From: Shewanella jiangmenensis
GTDB taxonomy: Bacteria; Pseudomonadota; Gammaproteobacteria; Enterobacterales; Shewanellaceae
DNA: 64,000 bases
NCBI RefSeq assembly: GCF_018596335.1
Contig: NZ_JAHEPS010000001.1
Span: forward strand, 930,001 to 994,000
Direction: 5' to 3'
Under the pieces are notes generated by a model. The model ran no database searches. It saw nothing but the letters and a program-made list of their open reading frames with translations, and was not told the origin of the DNA. The position numbers and the translations under genes were made by a program. Positions 43,962 through 53,300 of the stretch are shown here, one piece after another. The first letter of the stretch is position 1. Every line of letters begins with the position of its first letter.

Positions 43962-45452
43962 ATGAAATCACAAGCAAACAAATCCTTGGTAGCACTGGCC
44001 ATCGCCGCTGCATTTGGCCTGTCTGCACAGGTTATGGCCGGCGAAGCCAATGACATCAAAGTCACCCAGTCAGGCAGCAGCAACGAAGCCACTGTCGAGC
44101 AGACCGGCGTAATGCACGTTGCCGAAGTGACCCAGTCAGGCGCAGATAACAGCGCTGTAGTGTCTCAATCAGGTACTTTCCACGAGTCTTACAGCACCTC
44201 AAGCGGCAACGGCAACCAAGTGGCCGTGACTCAAACTGACCTGTGGCACATTGCCAACACCGAGCAAACCGGTGACAACAACGCCGACACAGTGACCCAA
44301 TCAGGCTTCCTGAACGTAAGCGCCGCCGCCACCACAGGTAACGACAACAAAGTCGACGTTATTCAAAACGGCTTCCTGAACGAAAGCTCAGTTGAGCTGA
44401 TTGGCAACGAAAACACTGCCAGTGTGGATCAGGATGGCGACGGTAACTTCGCCGTATTCCGCGTTGCAGGCACAGGCAACGATGGCAAGATCACCCAAAC
44501 TGGTAACAACAACCAGGGCGGCCTGCTTGCACTCGATGGCAGCACCAACGAAGGCGACAACAACGACGTGACCGTTTACCAGAAAGGTGACAACAACGTC
44601 GGTGGCGTGCGCGGCGTAGCCGGCGACAACAACGCCATTGAACTGACCCAGGAAGGCAACAACAACCTGGCCTTTGTTTACGGCCTGCAGGGCAGCGACA
44701 ACGACCTGACCATGAGCCAGGACGGCAACCGCAACACCTCAGTGCTGGAATTCACCACCGGTGACCACAACGACGTGGAAATCACCCAGAAAGGCGAAAT
44801 GAACGCCATCGGTGACAGCCTGATTGCCGTGGTTCAGGGCAATGACAACCAAATCGACATCAAGCAAAAAGGTGATGTCAACAGCGCACAGTTCGCTGTT
44901 GTTGGTAACGACAACGACGTGGATCTGGAGCAAAAAGGCAACGCCAACTACGCCGAGTTTGTAGCCCAGGGCAACGACAATACCCTGGATCTGAGCTCCA
45001 AAGGCGACAGCAACGAGATTCAGGCTGGCGCTTTCGGCGAAGACAACAGCCTCGAAGTGGTTCAAAAAGGCGACATGAACTTCGCTTACACAGTGACCGC
45101 CGGCAACGACAACGAAGTTGACGTGAAGCAAAAAGGCAATGATAACGAAGCCATTGTAACCATTGAAGGCAACAACAACACCGACGTGGTTGCCGACCAG
45201 ACCGGCGATCTGAACGTGATTGACCTGCTGATCGTTGGCGATGAAAACCTGGCCAAGCTGACCCAAACCGGCAATGGCAACTGGGTAGGTAACGATGACG
45301 GCGCCTTCGCAGTAACAGGTAACGGTAACAGCCTGCTGGTTGCTCAAAGCGGCACCAACAACCTGGTCACCGGCTCACAGAACGGCGTTGGCAACAGCAT
45401 CAACGTGATGCAGTCTGGCACCGAAAACGTCGCGACTGTTATTCAGCACTGA
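43962..45452 (+). CDS. csgA: Very long curlin-repeat major subunit, CsgA-like
   Basis: 496 residues. Signal peptide to about residue 26 (VMAG). The rest is about 21 tandem curlin repeats of 22-27 residues, each with the ladder G-N-D-N...Q-x-G-x-x-N (for example GNDNDVDLEQKGNANYAEF). E. coli CsgA has five repeats in 151 residues. Repeats in the middle often have Lys after Gln (QKG) and many Asp/Glu, making this an acidic amyloid subunit. It ends VIQH. It is co-transcribed with csgB and closed by a double hairpin. CsgG secretion is expected but not encoded here. Confidence 0.85.
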   Translation: MKSQANKSLVALAIAAAFGLSAQVMAGEANDIKVTQSGSSNEATVEQTGVMHVAEVTQSGADNSAVVSQSGTFHESYSTSSGNGNQVAVTQTDLWHIANTEQTGDNNADTVTQSGFLNVSAAATTGNDNKVDVIQNGFLNESSVELIGNENTASVDQDGDGNFAVFRVAGTGNDGKITQTGNNNQGGLLALDGSTNEGDNNDVTVYQKGDNNVGGVRGVAGDNNAIELTQEGNNNLAFVYGLQGSDNDLTMSQDGNRNTSVLEFTTGDHNDVEITQKGEMNAIGDSLIAVVQGNDNQIDIKQKGDVNSAQFAVVGNDNDVDLEQKGNANYAEFVAQGNDNTLDLSSKGDSNEIQAGAFGEDNSLEVVQKGDMNFAYTVTAGNDNEVDVKQKGNDNEAIVTIEGNNNTDVVADQTGDLNVIDLLIVGDENLAKLTQTGNGNWVGNDDGAFAVTGNGNSLLVAQSGTNNLVTGSQNGVGNSINVMQSGTENVATVIQH

Positions 45453-45481
45453 TCTTTCAAGGCTGATTAGCCAAACAAAAC

Positions 45482-45532
45482 GGGCCACGCTCAGGTGGCC
45501 CACTGAAAAGGAGCCCAAGGGCTCCTTTTTTA
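45482..45532 (+). terminator. Terminator of the csgBA operon
   Basis: A GGGCCAC/GTGGCCC hairpin (45482-45501) is followed by GAGCCC/GGGCTC with A and T flanks (45506-45532). The second is a good intrinsic terminator, 50-80 bases past the stop. The 45533-45737 stretch carries no gene. Confidence 0.88.
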
Positions 45533-45737
45533 TTGCGCTGATGCTATTAACGTAACTGTCATTTACCGGCACTGGTTTAACAGCTGCTTTGGCAGGTGCT
45601 GATGTCACAGGCACGGATTTAACTGAGTTTGGGCTGTGAAGGCAGAAGCTGGCTTATGAAGCTAATGCCCGAAAGATAAACGCAAGAGATAAACCTGAGG
45701 CTAAAACCAATGCAGCCCGAACGGGCTGCCATAAAGG

Positions 45738-46403
45738 TTAACTGACCAGAGCGAAATGACTTTGATGGGTTTGCGCCCAGCGCAGCAACTCAACCCGGTT
45801 ACGGGAATGGGTTTTGCGGAAAATAGAAGAGATATGCGCTTTCACTGTGTGCTCGCTGATACAGAGACGATCGGCAATTTCCTTATTGCGCGCGCCGCTG
45901 CCCACCAGCTGAATAATAGTGCGTTCGCGGCTGGTCAGCGACTGCAGCATAGCCATGGCATCCGGCGACACTTCAACGTTCGAATCCAGCTTCTGCACCA
46001 GACGGCGGAACATCTTGCTGATAAGCGGCCGGTCAAACCAGAGCTCATCAGCCACCATCTTACGCAGGCCTGTCAGCATCAAATCCATGCGCTGATCGGC
46101 AAACAGCAAACCGCGGATCCCAAGCAGCAGTGCCGCTTCCTGATCCAGTGACTCACGGTCAACCTGATACAAGGCCACCGGCACATGGGACACCAACCGG
46201 CTCGCCAAAAGTGGAATGCCTTTGCTGTCCAGCGCTGCGCCCTTTTGGGCAATCAGATAGAAGGTATTGTTACCGCGTTCAACATCAAGCTCACCCGGAT
46301 GTTTAACGATACGGGTTTTAAGCCCGATTGACTCGGCCAGAATGGCCAGATGACAGGGTGCAACCAACTGATGCACAAACACTAACTCATTTACCGTATT
46401 CAA
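45738..46403 (-). CDS. csgD: CsgD-like LuxR-family regulator of curli
   Basis: 221 residues, close to E. coli CsgD (216). The N-terminal receiver-like part lacks a clear phosphorylation signature. The C-terminal LuxR helix-turn-helix (about 150-215) reads LTSRERTIIQLVGSGARNKEI and SEHTVKAHISSIFRKTHSRN. Its location beside csgBA, convergent to them, supports a role in activating curli and probably c-di-GMP-linked matrix genes. A GCAGCCCG/CGGGCTGC hairpin (45711-45728) lies just beyond its stop. Confidence 0.82.
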   Translation of the reverse strand: MNTVNELVFVHQLVAPCHLAILAESIGLKTRIVKHPGELDVERGNNTFYLIAQKGAALDSKGIPLLASRLVSHVPVALYQVDRESLDQEAALLLGIRGLLFADQRMDLMLTGLRKMVADELWFDRPLISKMFRRLVQKLDSNVEVSPDAMAMLQSLTSRERTIIQLVGSGARNKEIADRLCISEHTVKAHISSIFRKTHSRNRVELLRWAQTHQSHFALVS

Positions 46404-46869
46404 CGCTCCATCTCCCTTTATAGATCGCAGCGACCGATACTTCCCTGTAAGACGTTATGCACGCCAACTGCTTGAACCGGAATAGCCATTGTGCTGGCTG
46501 GCGCATATAAAACCATCAGTCTAAGGCATGAATCAACCCCAGCCTCAACAGGAACAACGTACTGTAACCAATACTCTTTCCCGAAAAGCCAGCAATGGTA
46601 CGACTTTCGGCGCCATATTTCTCCATTTTGTTAAATTATTAACAATTGTAAATTCAGAGTTTTTGCACTCGTACAAAAAGCGGCCGGGCCAAACGCAGCC
46701 TTAGCATCTGCGGCACTGTTCATCTTACTGAATAGAGTTCTTTAATTTGAATAAACACTTTAGCCATCCAGCCCTCCACAGTGTGTAAAAAAAATGCTAC
46801 TTTGGGTGGGCATTGACAGTCAGCAGACCATTACCAAAATTTGGCATTAGAAAAGAGGGTATCTACACC
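46404..46869. other. 466-bp intergenic region between csgD and serA
   Basis: Divergent promoter region. AT-rich in its central part (46620-46800). No gene, clear hairpin or recognised operator was found. The serA start at 46870 has only a weak GAGGG about 10 bases upstream. Confidence 0.4.
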
Positions 46870-48099
46870 ATGGCGAAACACTCGCTGGATAAGGATAAGA
46901 TCAAGTTCCTGCTGCTCGAAGGCGTCCACCAATCTGCGGTAGATGTACTTGAACGGGCGGGCTACACCAATATCGAATTTCACAAGGCATCCCTCTCCGA
47001 TGAGGCGCTGGCTGCATCCATTAAAGATGCCCACTTCGTTGGCATTCGCTCCCGCACTCAGCTCACCGCTGAGGTGCTGAAAAAGGCCGAGAAGCTGGTC
47101 GGTGTTGGCTGTTTCTGTATCGGCACCAACCAGGTGGATTTGAAAGCCGCTGAACTTGCCGGTATCCCTGTTTTCAACGCCCCCTTCTCCAACACCCGTT
47201 CGGTAGCCGAACTGGTGCTCGGTGAAATCATCATGCTGATGCGCGGTATTCCGCAGCGCAATGCGCTTTGTCACCGCGGTGGCTGGCTCAAGAGCGCCAA
47301 CGGCAGCGTCGAAGCTCGTGGCAAAACCCTGGGCGTAATTGGTTATGGCCATATCGGCACCCAGCTTGGCATTCTGGCCGAAACCCTCGGCATGCGGGTT
47401 AACTTCTACGATATCGAAGACAAGCTGCCGCTCGGTAACGCCCAGCAAATCCACTCACTGGAAACCCTGCTCGCCACCAGCGATGTAGTCAGTCTGCACG
47501 TGCCCGAAACCCCGGCCACCAAAGACATGATTGGCCGCGATGAACTGGCGCAGATGAAAAAAGGCAGCTTCCTTATCAATGCCTCCCGCGGCACTGTGGT
47601 GGACATCGACGCCCTGACTGCGGCGCTGAAAGAGAACCACATCGCCGGCGCGGCCATCGACGTGTTCCCGGTTGAGCCCAAGTCAAACGACGATGAATTC
47701 CAAAGCCCGCTGCGTGGCCTGGACAACGTTATCCTGACTCCACACGTGGGCGGCTCCACCGAAGAAGCGCAGGAGAACATCGGCATCGAAGTGGCCGGTA
47801 AACTCGCCAAATACTCAGATAACGGCTCAACCGTGTCGGCAGTAAACTTCCCTGAAGTATCGCTGCCGCTGCACAAGGGCACCTCGCGTCTGCTGCACAT
47901 CCACAAAAACCGCCCCGGTATCCTTATCAAGATTAACCAGGCGTTTTCCGAGAAAGGCATTAACATCTCGGCCCAGTACCTGCAAACCACCGCCGATATC
48001 GGTTACGTGGTTATGGAAGTGGATACCCATCAGGCCGAAGAAGCGCTGGAGCAGATGCGCGCCATCGAAGGCACCATCCGCACCCGCCTGCTGTACTGA
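46870..48099 (+). CDS. serA: D-3-phosphoglycerate dehydrogenase SerA
   Basis: 409 residues from the ATG (MAKHSLDKDKIKFLLLEGVH), one less than E. coli SerA; upstream in-frame starts do not match the family. NAD-binding motif GYGHIGTQLG, the arginine and glutamate of the catalytic relay in NASRGTVVDIDAL, the catalytic histidine in TPHVGGSTEEAQ and a C-terminal ACT domain (about 335-409). It oxidises 3-phosphoglycerate to 3-phosphohydroxypyruvate, the first step of serine synthesis in the cytoplasm. The ACT domain gives serine feedback inhibition. Confidence 0.97.
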   Translation: MAKHSLDKDKIKFLLLEGVHQSAVDVLERAGYTNIEFHKASLSDEALAASIKDAHFVGIRSRTQLTAEVLKKAEKLVGVGCFCIGTNQVDLKAAELAGIPVFNAPFSNTRSVAELVLGEIIMLMRGIPQRNALCHRGGWLKSANGSVEARGKTLGVIGYGHIGTQLGILAETLGMRVNFYDIEDKLPLGNAQQIHSLETLLATSDVVSLHVPETPATKDMIGRDELAQMKKGSFLINASRGTVVDIDALTAALKENHIAGAAIDVFPVEPKSNDDEFQSPLRGLDNVILTPHVGGSTEEAQENIGIEVAGKLAKYSDNGSTVSAVNFPEVSLPLHKGTSRLLHIHKNRPGILIKINQAFSEKGINISAQYLQTTADIGYVVMEVDTHQAEEALEQMRAIEGTIRTRLLY

Positions 48100-48118
48100 G
48101 GTACGGCTCAGCAATGCC

Positions 48119-48147
48119 AAAGGCGCCTTCGGGCGCCTTTTGTTTTT
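48119..48147 (+). terminator. Terminator after serA
   Basis: AAAGGCGCC and GGCGCCTTT around TTCG, followed by a T run, 19 bases past the serA stop. Confidence 0.92.
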
Positions 48148-48227
48148 TGCGTGCCACGGCCATTCACCCCGCCTGCGCTATCCGCTACAATCGATGCCAA
48201 ATCTCGGTTCATTTCAAGGAACAGGCA

Positions 48228-49187
48228 ATGACATTCACCATCTCTCAGGCCAACTGGGCACTGGACAGCGACGGCCCGGCTCTCTCCTTAAGCCTGCTTA
48301 ACCATATGGGGCTGGTGTCGGTCACCGGCGAGCAGGGCGCAAGCTTTATTCACGGCCAGGTCACCGCCGATATCAGTTCACTCAAGCCCGGCGACATTTG
48401 CTGGGGCGCCCACTGCGATCCCAAGGGCCGTATGCTCGCCACCTTCCGCGCCCTGAAAAAGGACGACGCCCTGCTGCTGCTGTTGCCGCGCAGCGCGCTT
48501 GAAGTCTCACTGCCACAGCTGAAAAAATACGCCGTGTTCAGCAAAGCTGAGCTCACCGATGTCAGCGCCGATTACTGTCTACTTGGCGTGGCCGGCAAAG
48601 ATGCCCATACCTTTGTCAGCGGCTATTTTGGCGAGATTAATGCCGCCGTGAGCTACACCGACAAGGGCATAGTCATCCGGGATGGCGAGCGCTACATTCT
48701 GCTGCTTGACCGGACTCAGGCCAACGCGGTTATCGCTGCCAGCGACCAGCCGCTCTTTGGCGCCGATGTGTGGCAGGCCGAAGAAATCCGCGCCGGTTAC
48801 CCCAATATTGCCGGCAGCCATGCCAGCGAATACATTCCGCAAATGTGTAACCTGCAGGCCGTGGGCGGCATCAGCTTTACCAAGGGCTGTTACATGGGGC
48901 AGGAAACCGTGGCCCGCACCAAGTATCGCGGCGGCAACAAGCGCGCCCTTTACATACTGCAGGGCGAGAGCAAGACTCCGGTCAGGCTGGAAAGCACACT
49001 GGAAATCGCCGTTGAAGGCGGCTATCGCAAAGCCGGCAACATCATCGAGGTGGTGAGCCGTGGCGGTAAGGTGCTGATGAGCGCCGTGCTTGCCAACGAC
49101 ACAGCCGCCGATGCGGTGCTGCGTCTGGCAGACGACCACGAGGCGAGCTTCCGCCTGCTGCCGCTGCCTTACTCCCTCGAGGACTGA
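48228..49187 (+). CDS. ygfZ: YgfZ-type folate-binding protein for Fe-S enzymes/tRNA modification
   Basis: 319 residues from the ATG with AAGGA 8 bases upstream. The GcvT-like fold contains the YgfZ signature K-G-C-Y-x-G-Q-E at 219-226 (C221). E. coli YgfZ (326 residues) uses tetrahydrofolate to help repair or assemble Fe-S enzymes such as MiaB. Conserved segments include LMNHMGLVSVTGEQGASFIH-like start and NLQAVGGISF before the signature. It is probably soluble and cytoplasmic, and is its own transcription unit between two terminators. Confidence 0.93.
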   Translation: MTFTISQANWALDSDGPALSLSLLNHMGLVSVTGEQGASFIHGQVTADISSLKPGDICWGAHCDPKGRMLATFRALKKDDALLLLLPRSALEVSLPQLKKYAVFSKAELTDVSADYCLLGVAGKDAHTFVSGYFGEINAAVSYTDKGIVIRDGERYILLLDRTQANAVIAASDQPLFGADVWQAEEIRAGYPNIAGSHASEYIPQMCNLQAVGGISFTKGCYMGQETVARTKYRGGNKRALYILQGESKTPVRLESTLEIAVEGGYRKAGNIIEVVSRGGKVLMSAVLANDTAADAVLRLADDHEASFRLLPLPYSLED

Positions 49188-49240
49188 TAGCAATAAGCCA
49201 GGCTCGTAAAAACGGGTTCGTAAGGACAATGCAAGACACA

Positions 49241-49266
49241 AAAAAAGCGCTTCGGCGCTTTTTTTA
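49241..49266. terminator. Bidirectional terminator between ygfZ and the HD-GYP gene
   Basis: AAAAAAGCGC and GCGCTTTTTT around TTCG, with A and T runs on both sides. Confidence 0.92.
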
Positions 49267-49306
49267 TATCTGAATCAATACCTCTGAAAACCGACACACA
49301 GACAGC

Positions 49307-50329
49307 TCAGGTCTCGATATGCTGGTCACGGATGGCAATCACCTCGGGCAGAATCACTTTAAAGTGCTCCACCAGGGCCGGGTCAAAGTGTTTGCCTGCT
49401 TCGGACTCCAACAGCGCCATGGTGTCTTCTATGGTCCAGGCTTTTTTGTAAGGACGAATCGATGTCAGCGCATCAAACACATCGGCAATGGCAACGATGC
49501 GCCCTTCGATGGGAATTTCCTCGCCTTTGAGGCCATTGGGGTAGCCGGAGCCATCCCATTTTTCATGGTGAGTCAACGCAATACGGCGCGACATCTGCAG
49601 CAGAGGGTCGGCATGTTCGCCGATAATTTCGGCGCCTATCTGGGCGTGCTGCTGCATGATTTTCCACTCATCCGCATCCAGCTTGGCGGGCTTTTTCAGT
49701 ACCGCATCCGGCGTGCCGATTTTACCTATGTCGTGCATGGGCGCGGCGTTGTAGAGCATTTCACAAAACGGCTCGGGCAAGCCCACCTGCAGCGCCAGAA
49801 GCCGGGCATAGTGGCTCATACGCACCACGTGCAGGCCGGTTTCGTTGTCCTTGTATTCGGCGGCGCGGCCGAGGCGGCGGATGATTTCAAAGCGGGTGCG
49901 TTCAAGCTCTTTGGTGCGCTCGCGCACCTGCTCTTCAAGCAGCCGCTTCTGGTCATAGAGCGCGAGGTGAGTCTTTACCCGCACTTTCACAATGGGCGCG
50001 CTAACCGGCTTGGTGATGTAATCCACCGCGCCAAGCTCAAATCCCTGGGTTTCGTCGGCCACTTCTGCCATGGCGGTGACAAAAATCACCGGGATATGGG
50101 CAGTCATCGGCTCCTGCTTCAAGCGGCGGCACACCTCATAACCGCTCATGCCCGGCATCATCACGTCGAGCAAAATCAGATCCGGCGGCGAGCTTTGCGC
50201 CACCGCCAGCGCCCGGGGGCCGTCAATGGCCACTTTGACCTTGTAGTCCTGCCCCAGTATGCCCACCAGAATGTCGATATTCTCCGGGGTATCATCCACC
50301 ACCAACACAGTAGCCTTATCGACTGTCAC
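49307..50329 (-). CDS. HD-GYP response regulator (c-di-GMP phosphodiesterase)
   Basis: 340 residues from the GTG with GGGAG 8 bases upstream; the frame extends further but without family match. An N-terminal REC domain (about 5-120) has phospho-acceptor D55 in LILLDVMMPG. An HD-GYP domain follows (about 150-330) with HD at 199-200 (MHDIGKIG), HH at 254-255 and GYP at 262-264. It hydrolyses c-di-GMP and so opposes biofilm formation. Its stop-to-start distance to the hybrid kinase upstream is 31 bp, so the pair is an operon and the kinase is its likely phosphodonor. Confidence 0.93.
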   Translation of the reverse strand: MTVDKATVLVVDDTPENIDILVGILGQDYKVKVAIDGPRALAVAQSSPPDLILLDVMMPGMSGYEVCRRLKQEPMTAHIPVIFVTAMAEVADETQGFELGAVDYITKPVSAPIVKVRVKTHLALYDQKRLLEEQVRERTKELERTRFEIIRRLGRAAEYKDNETGLHVVRMSHYARLLALQVGLPEPFCEMLYNAAPMHDIGKIGTPDAVLKKPAKLDADEWKIMQQHAQIGAEIIGEHADPLLQMSRRIALTHHEKWDGSGYPNGLKGEEIPIEGRIVAIADVFDALTSIRPYKKAWTIEDTMALLESEAGKHFDPALVEHFKVILPEVIAIRDQHIET

Positions 50330-50360
50330 CTTGATATCTCCCCTGAATTTGCCAAACCCG

Positions 50361-53300
50361 TCACGCGTCCGAACTGCCTTCGAGTTCCTGCAGCAGTTCT
50401 TTGAGTAAATCGGCCCCATCGTCAAACTGATAACCCGACACCAGCTCGGTCACGGGTTTAAACCTGGCCTTGAGTTTTGGCGCCACCTGAGCGCCAAGCG
50501 CATCGATCGCCATTACAGCACTGGCGTCGGACTCTTCGAGTTTGGCCAGAATCGCCCGAAGCGCCGCGCAAACCTCAGCATCGGGCAGCACCTCCGCCTG
50601 AGCGTCGGACTGTGCATCGCCCTCTTCACCATCAAGCCACAGGCGGATAGCCGCGACTATGGGCGCAAGCTTAAGTTCAAGCTCGGCAAGCAACTCATCC
50701 ACCGCCTCCCCTTGACTGAGCTTAGCCTCAAGGCTTCGACCAAGTTCCACCAACACCTCGGCGCTGAGGTTACCGGCCACGCCTTTCAGCGTGTGGGCAA
50801 AACGCACCGCATCCTCCTGCCGTCCTTCTTTGATGGCCTTACGGATTTGCGCCGGCGCCTGCGCCTGGCCATCGGCAAAGCGCTCAAGAATACGCCGGTA
50901 GAGCCGGGCGGAGTTTTGCACCAGCTGCAACCCCCGGTCGATGTCGATATCGTCGTGCAGCGGCCAGCTGACCATGGCAGGCGTTGCCGCTTTCAGCGTC
51001 ATGTCTGCTGCCGGCAAGGTGATATCGGCCGGGCCCAGATAGCGCAGCAGCGCCTGATACAAGAGCCCCACTTCGATGGGCTTGGCAATATGGTCGTTCA
51101 TGCCGGCGGCAAGGCACAGCTCCCTGTCGCCCGCCATGGCGTTGGCTGTCATGGCCACCACCGGCAGCTCGGCCAGCCCCGGCATTTTGCGAAGCTCGCG
51201 GGTTGCCTGATAGCCGTCCATGACCGGCATCTGGCAGTCCATCAGCACAATATCAAAGGTCTGCTGACTGAGTTTTTCCAGCGCAATCTGGCCGTTATCG
51301 GCGATGGAGAGCACAACGCCCACCTGCTCAAGAAACTCAGTCGCCACTTCCTGGTTCATTTCATTGTCTTCCACCAGCAGCACGCGCTTGCCCCTGAGGC
51401 ATTCAAGCTGCGCCGCATCCAGCGGCTCAGCCTTGCGCCGCACCGGCTTTTGCCCCTGCTTGCCAAGGGCCGACATAATGCCGTCGAGCAGCCGCGAGGC
51501 ACTGATGGGTTTGGCGATATAACCACTGTTCCCGCGCGCCGCCACCTCATCGACAAAACTGGCATCCGCATGGGCCGACACCATCAGCACCACGGGCGGA
51601 TTGGGCAACTGCTTAAGGCGGGATGCGGTTTCAAGGCCGTCCATTTCCGGCATTTTCCAGTCGACCATGGCGATGCGATAGGTGTTCGCGGCGCACTTCT
51701 CCAGCGCTTCCATGCCACTGCGGGCCGTTTCCACCGCAAAACCCATGCTTTGCAGGGTGGCGCGCATAATGTCGCGGGCGGTGTTGTTATCGTCCACCAC
51801 CAGCACCGGCATGTTTTCAAGCTCACGCTCCACATTGGGCAAGGCCTGTTCCGACACCTTGGCACTGATGGTGAAAAAGAAGGTACTGCCGTTACCAAAC
51901 TGGCTGTCGACACCTATCTCGCCGCCCATGAGCTCCACCAGCTGTTTGCAGATGGCGAGTCCAAGGCCGGTGCCACCGTATTTACGGGTGGTGGAGGTGT
52001 CGGCCTGACTGAAGGATTTAAAGAGTTTGCCCTGCTGCTCGGCGGTAAGGCCGATGCCGCTGTCGCGCACCGCAAACTTAAGCTGCACCTCATCGCCATC
52101 GCGGGCAAGCTCACTGATAGACAGCATCACCTCGCCGCGCTCGGTAAACTTAATCGCGTTATTCATCAGGTTAATCAGCACCTGCCCGAGGCGCAGCGGA
52201 TCGCCTTCGAGGTGCCTTGGAACATTGGGCGCCACGGAAAACAGCAGTTCCAGCTGCTTGGCCTCGGCCTTGACCGAGAACATGTCGCCCAAATCTTCAA
52301 GGATGGTATCGAGCTGGAACGGCACCACTTCGATATCAAGCTTACCGGCTTCGATTTTGGAAAAGTCGAGAATGTCGTTGATTATCCCAAGCAGCGACTT
52401 GGACGCGCGCTCGATTTTCTCCACATAATTGCGCTGTTTGCGGTCAAGATTGGTCTGCAGGCACAGCTGCGACATACCGATAATGGCATTCATCGGCGTG
52501 CGGATTTCGTGGGACATATTGGCCAAAAAGTCGCTCTTGGCCTGATTGGCGGCGTCGGCGTCCTCTTTGGCGGCAAGCAGCTCATCCGACAGCAGTTTAA
52601 GGCGGGTGATGTTGGCAACACTCATCACCACCGAGCGCTCGCCATCGTCTTCATCGAGTTCAGAGGCTATCACCGCCATCCACATCAGCTCGCCAGAGCC
52701 GCTCAGCATACGCCACTCGCCGTGGATGCTGTCGCCACTCTCCGTGAGAGCCTGCGGCAAGTTGGTAGCAAGCTCTCTGTCGTCGGGGTACATCAAATCC
52801 GCCAGCGCGCGGCGCTTCACATCATCCAGACTCATGCCAAGGTCGCTCAAGAAGCGGGCGTTGCAGTCTTTAATCATGCCGCGACCATCAAGATTGACTA
52901 TGCCCATGCCGGCGTTATCAAACAGGGCGCGGAAGTGCGCCTCGCTCTTGGCAAGCCCGGCCTCCATTTTTTTGCGGGCGCTGATGTCCATCATGTAGCC
53001 GTTCCACACCAGGCAATCGTCCTGCTTGCTGCCGCGGGCCCCGGCCTCAAGCCAGCGCACTTCGCCGGACGGGAAGCTGTAGCGGAACTCCTTGGTCCAT
53101 TGCATGCCGCCTTTGCCGCTGAGTAACCGGATAAACTCGGGGCGGTCTTCATCGTTGATACGCTCGGCAACCAGCTCAAAATTGGCAAAGATTTCATCAC
53201 GATGGAAACCCAGGGTCGACATCACTGCGCTGGACAGGAAGGTAAAACGGCGATCTTTTTCGTGGCGCCAGGTGAGCTGATACACGGTACTCGGCACAGA

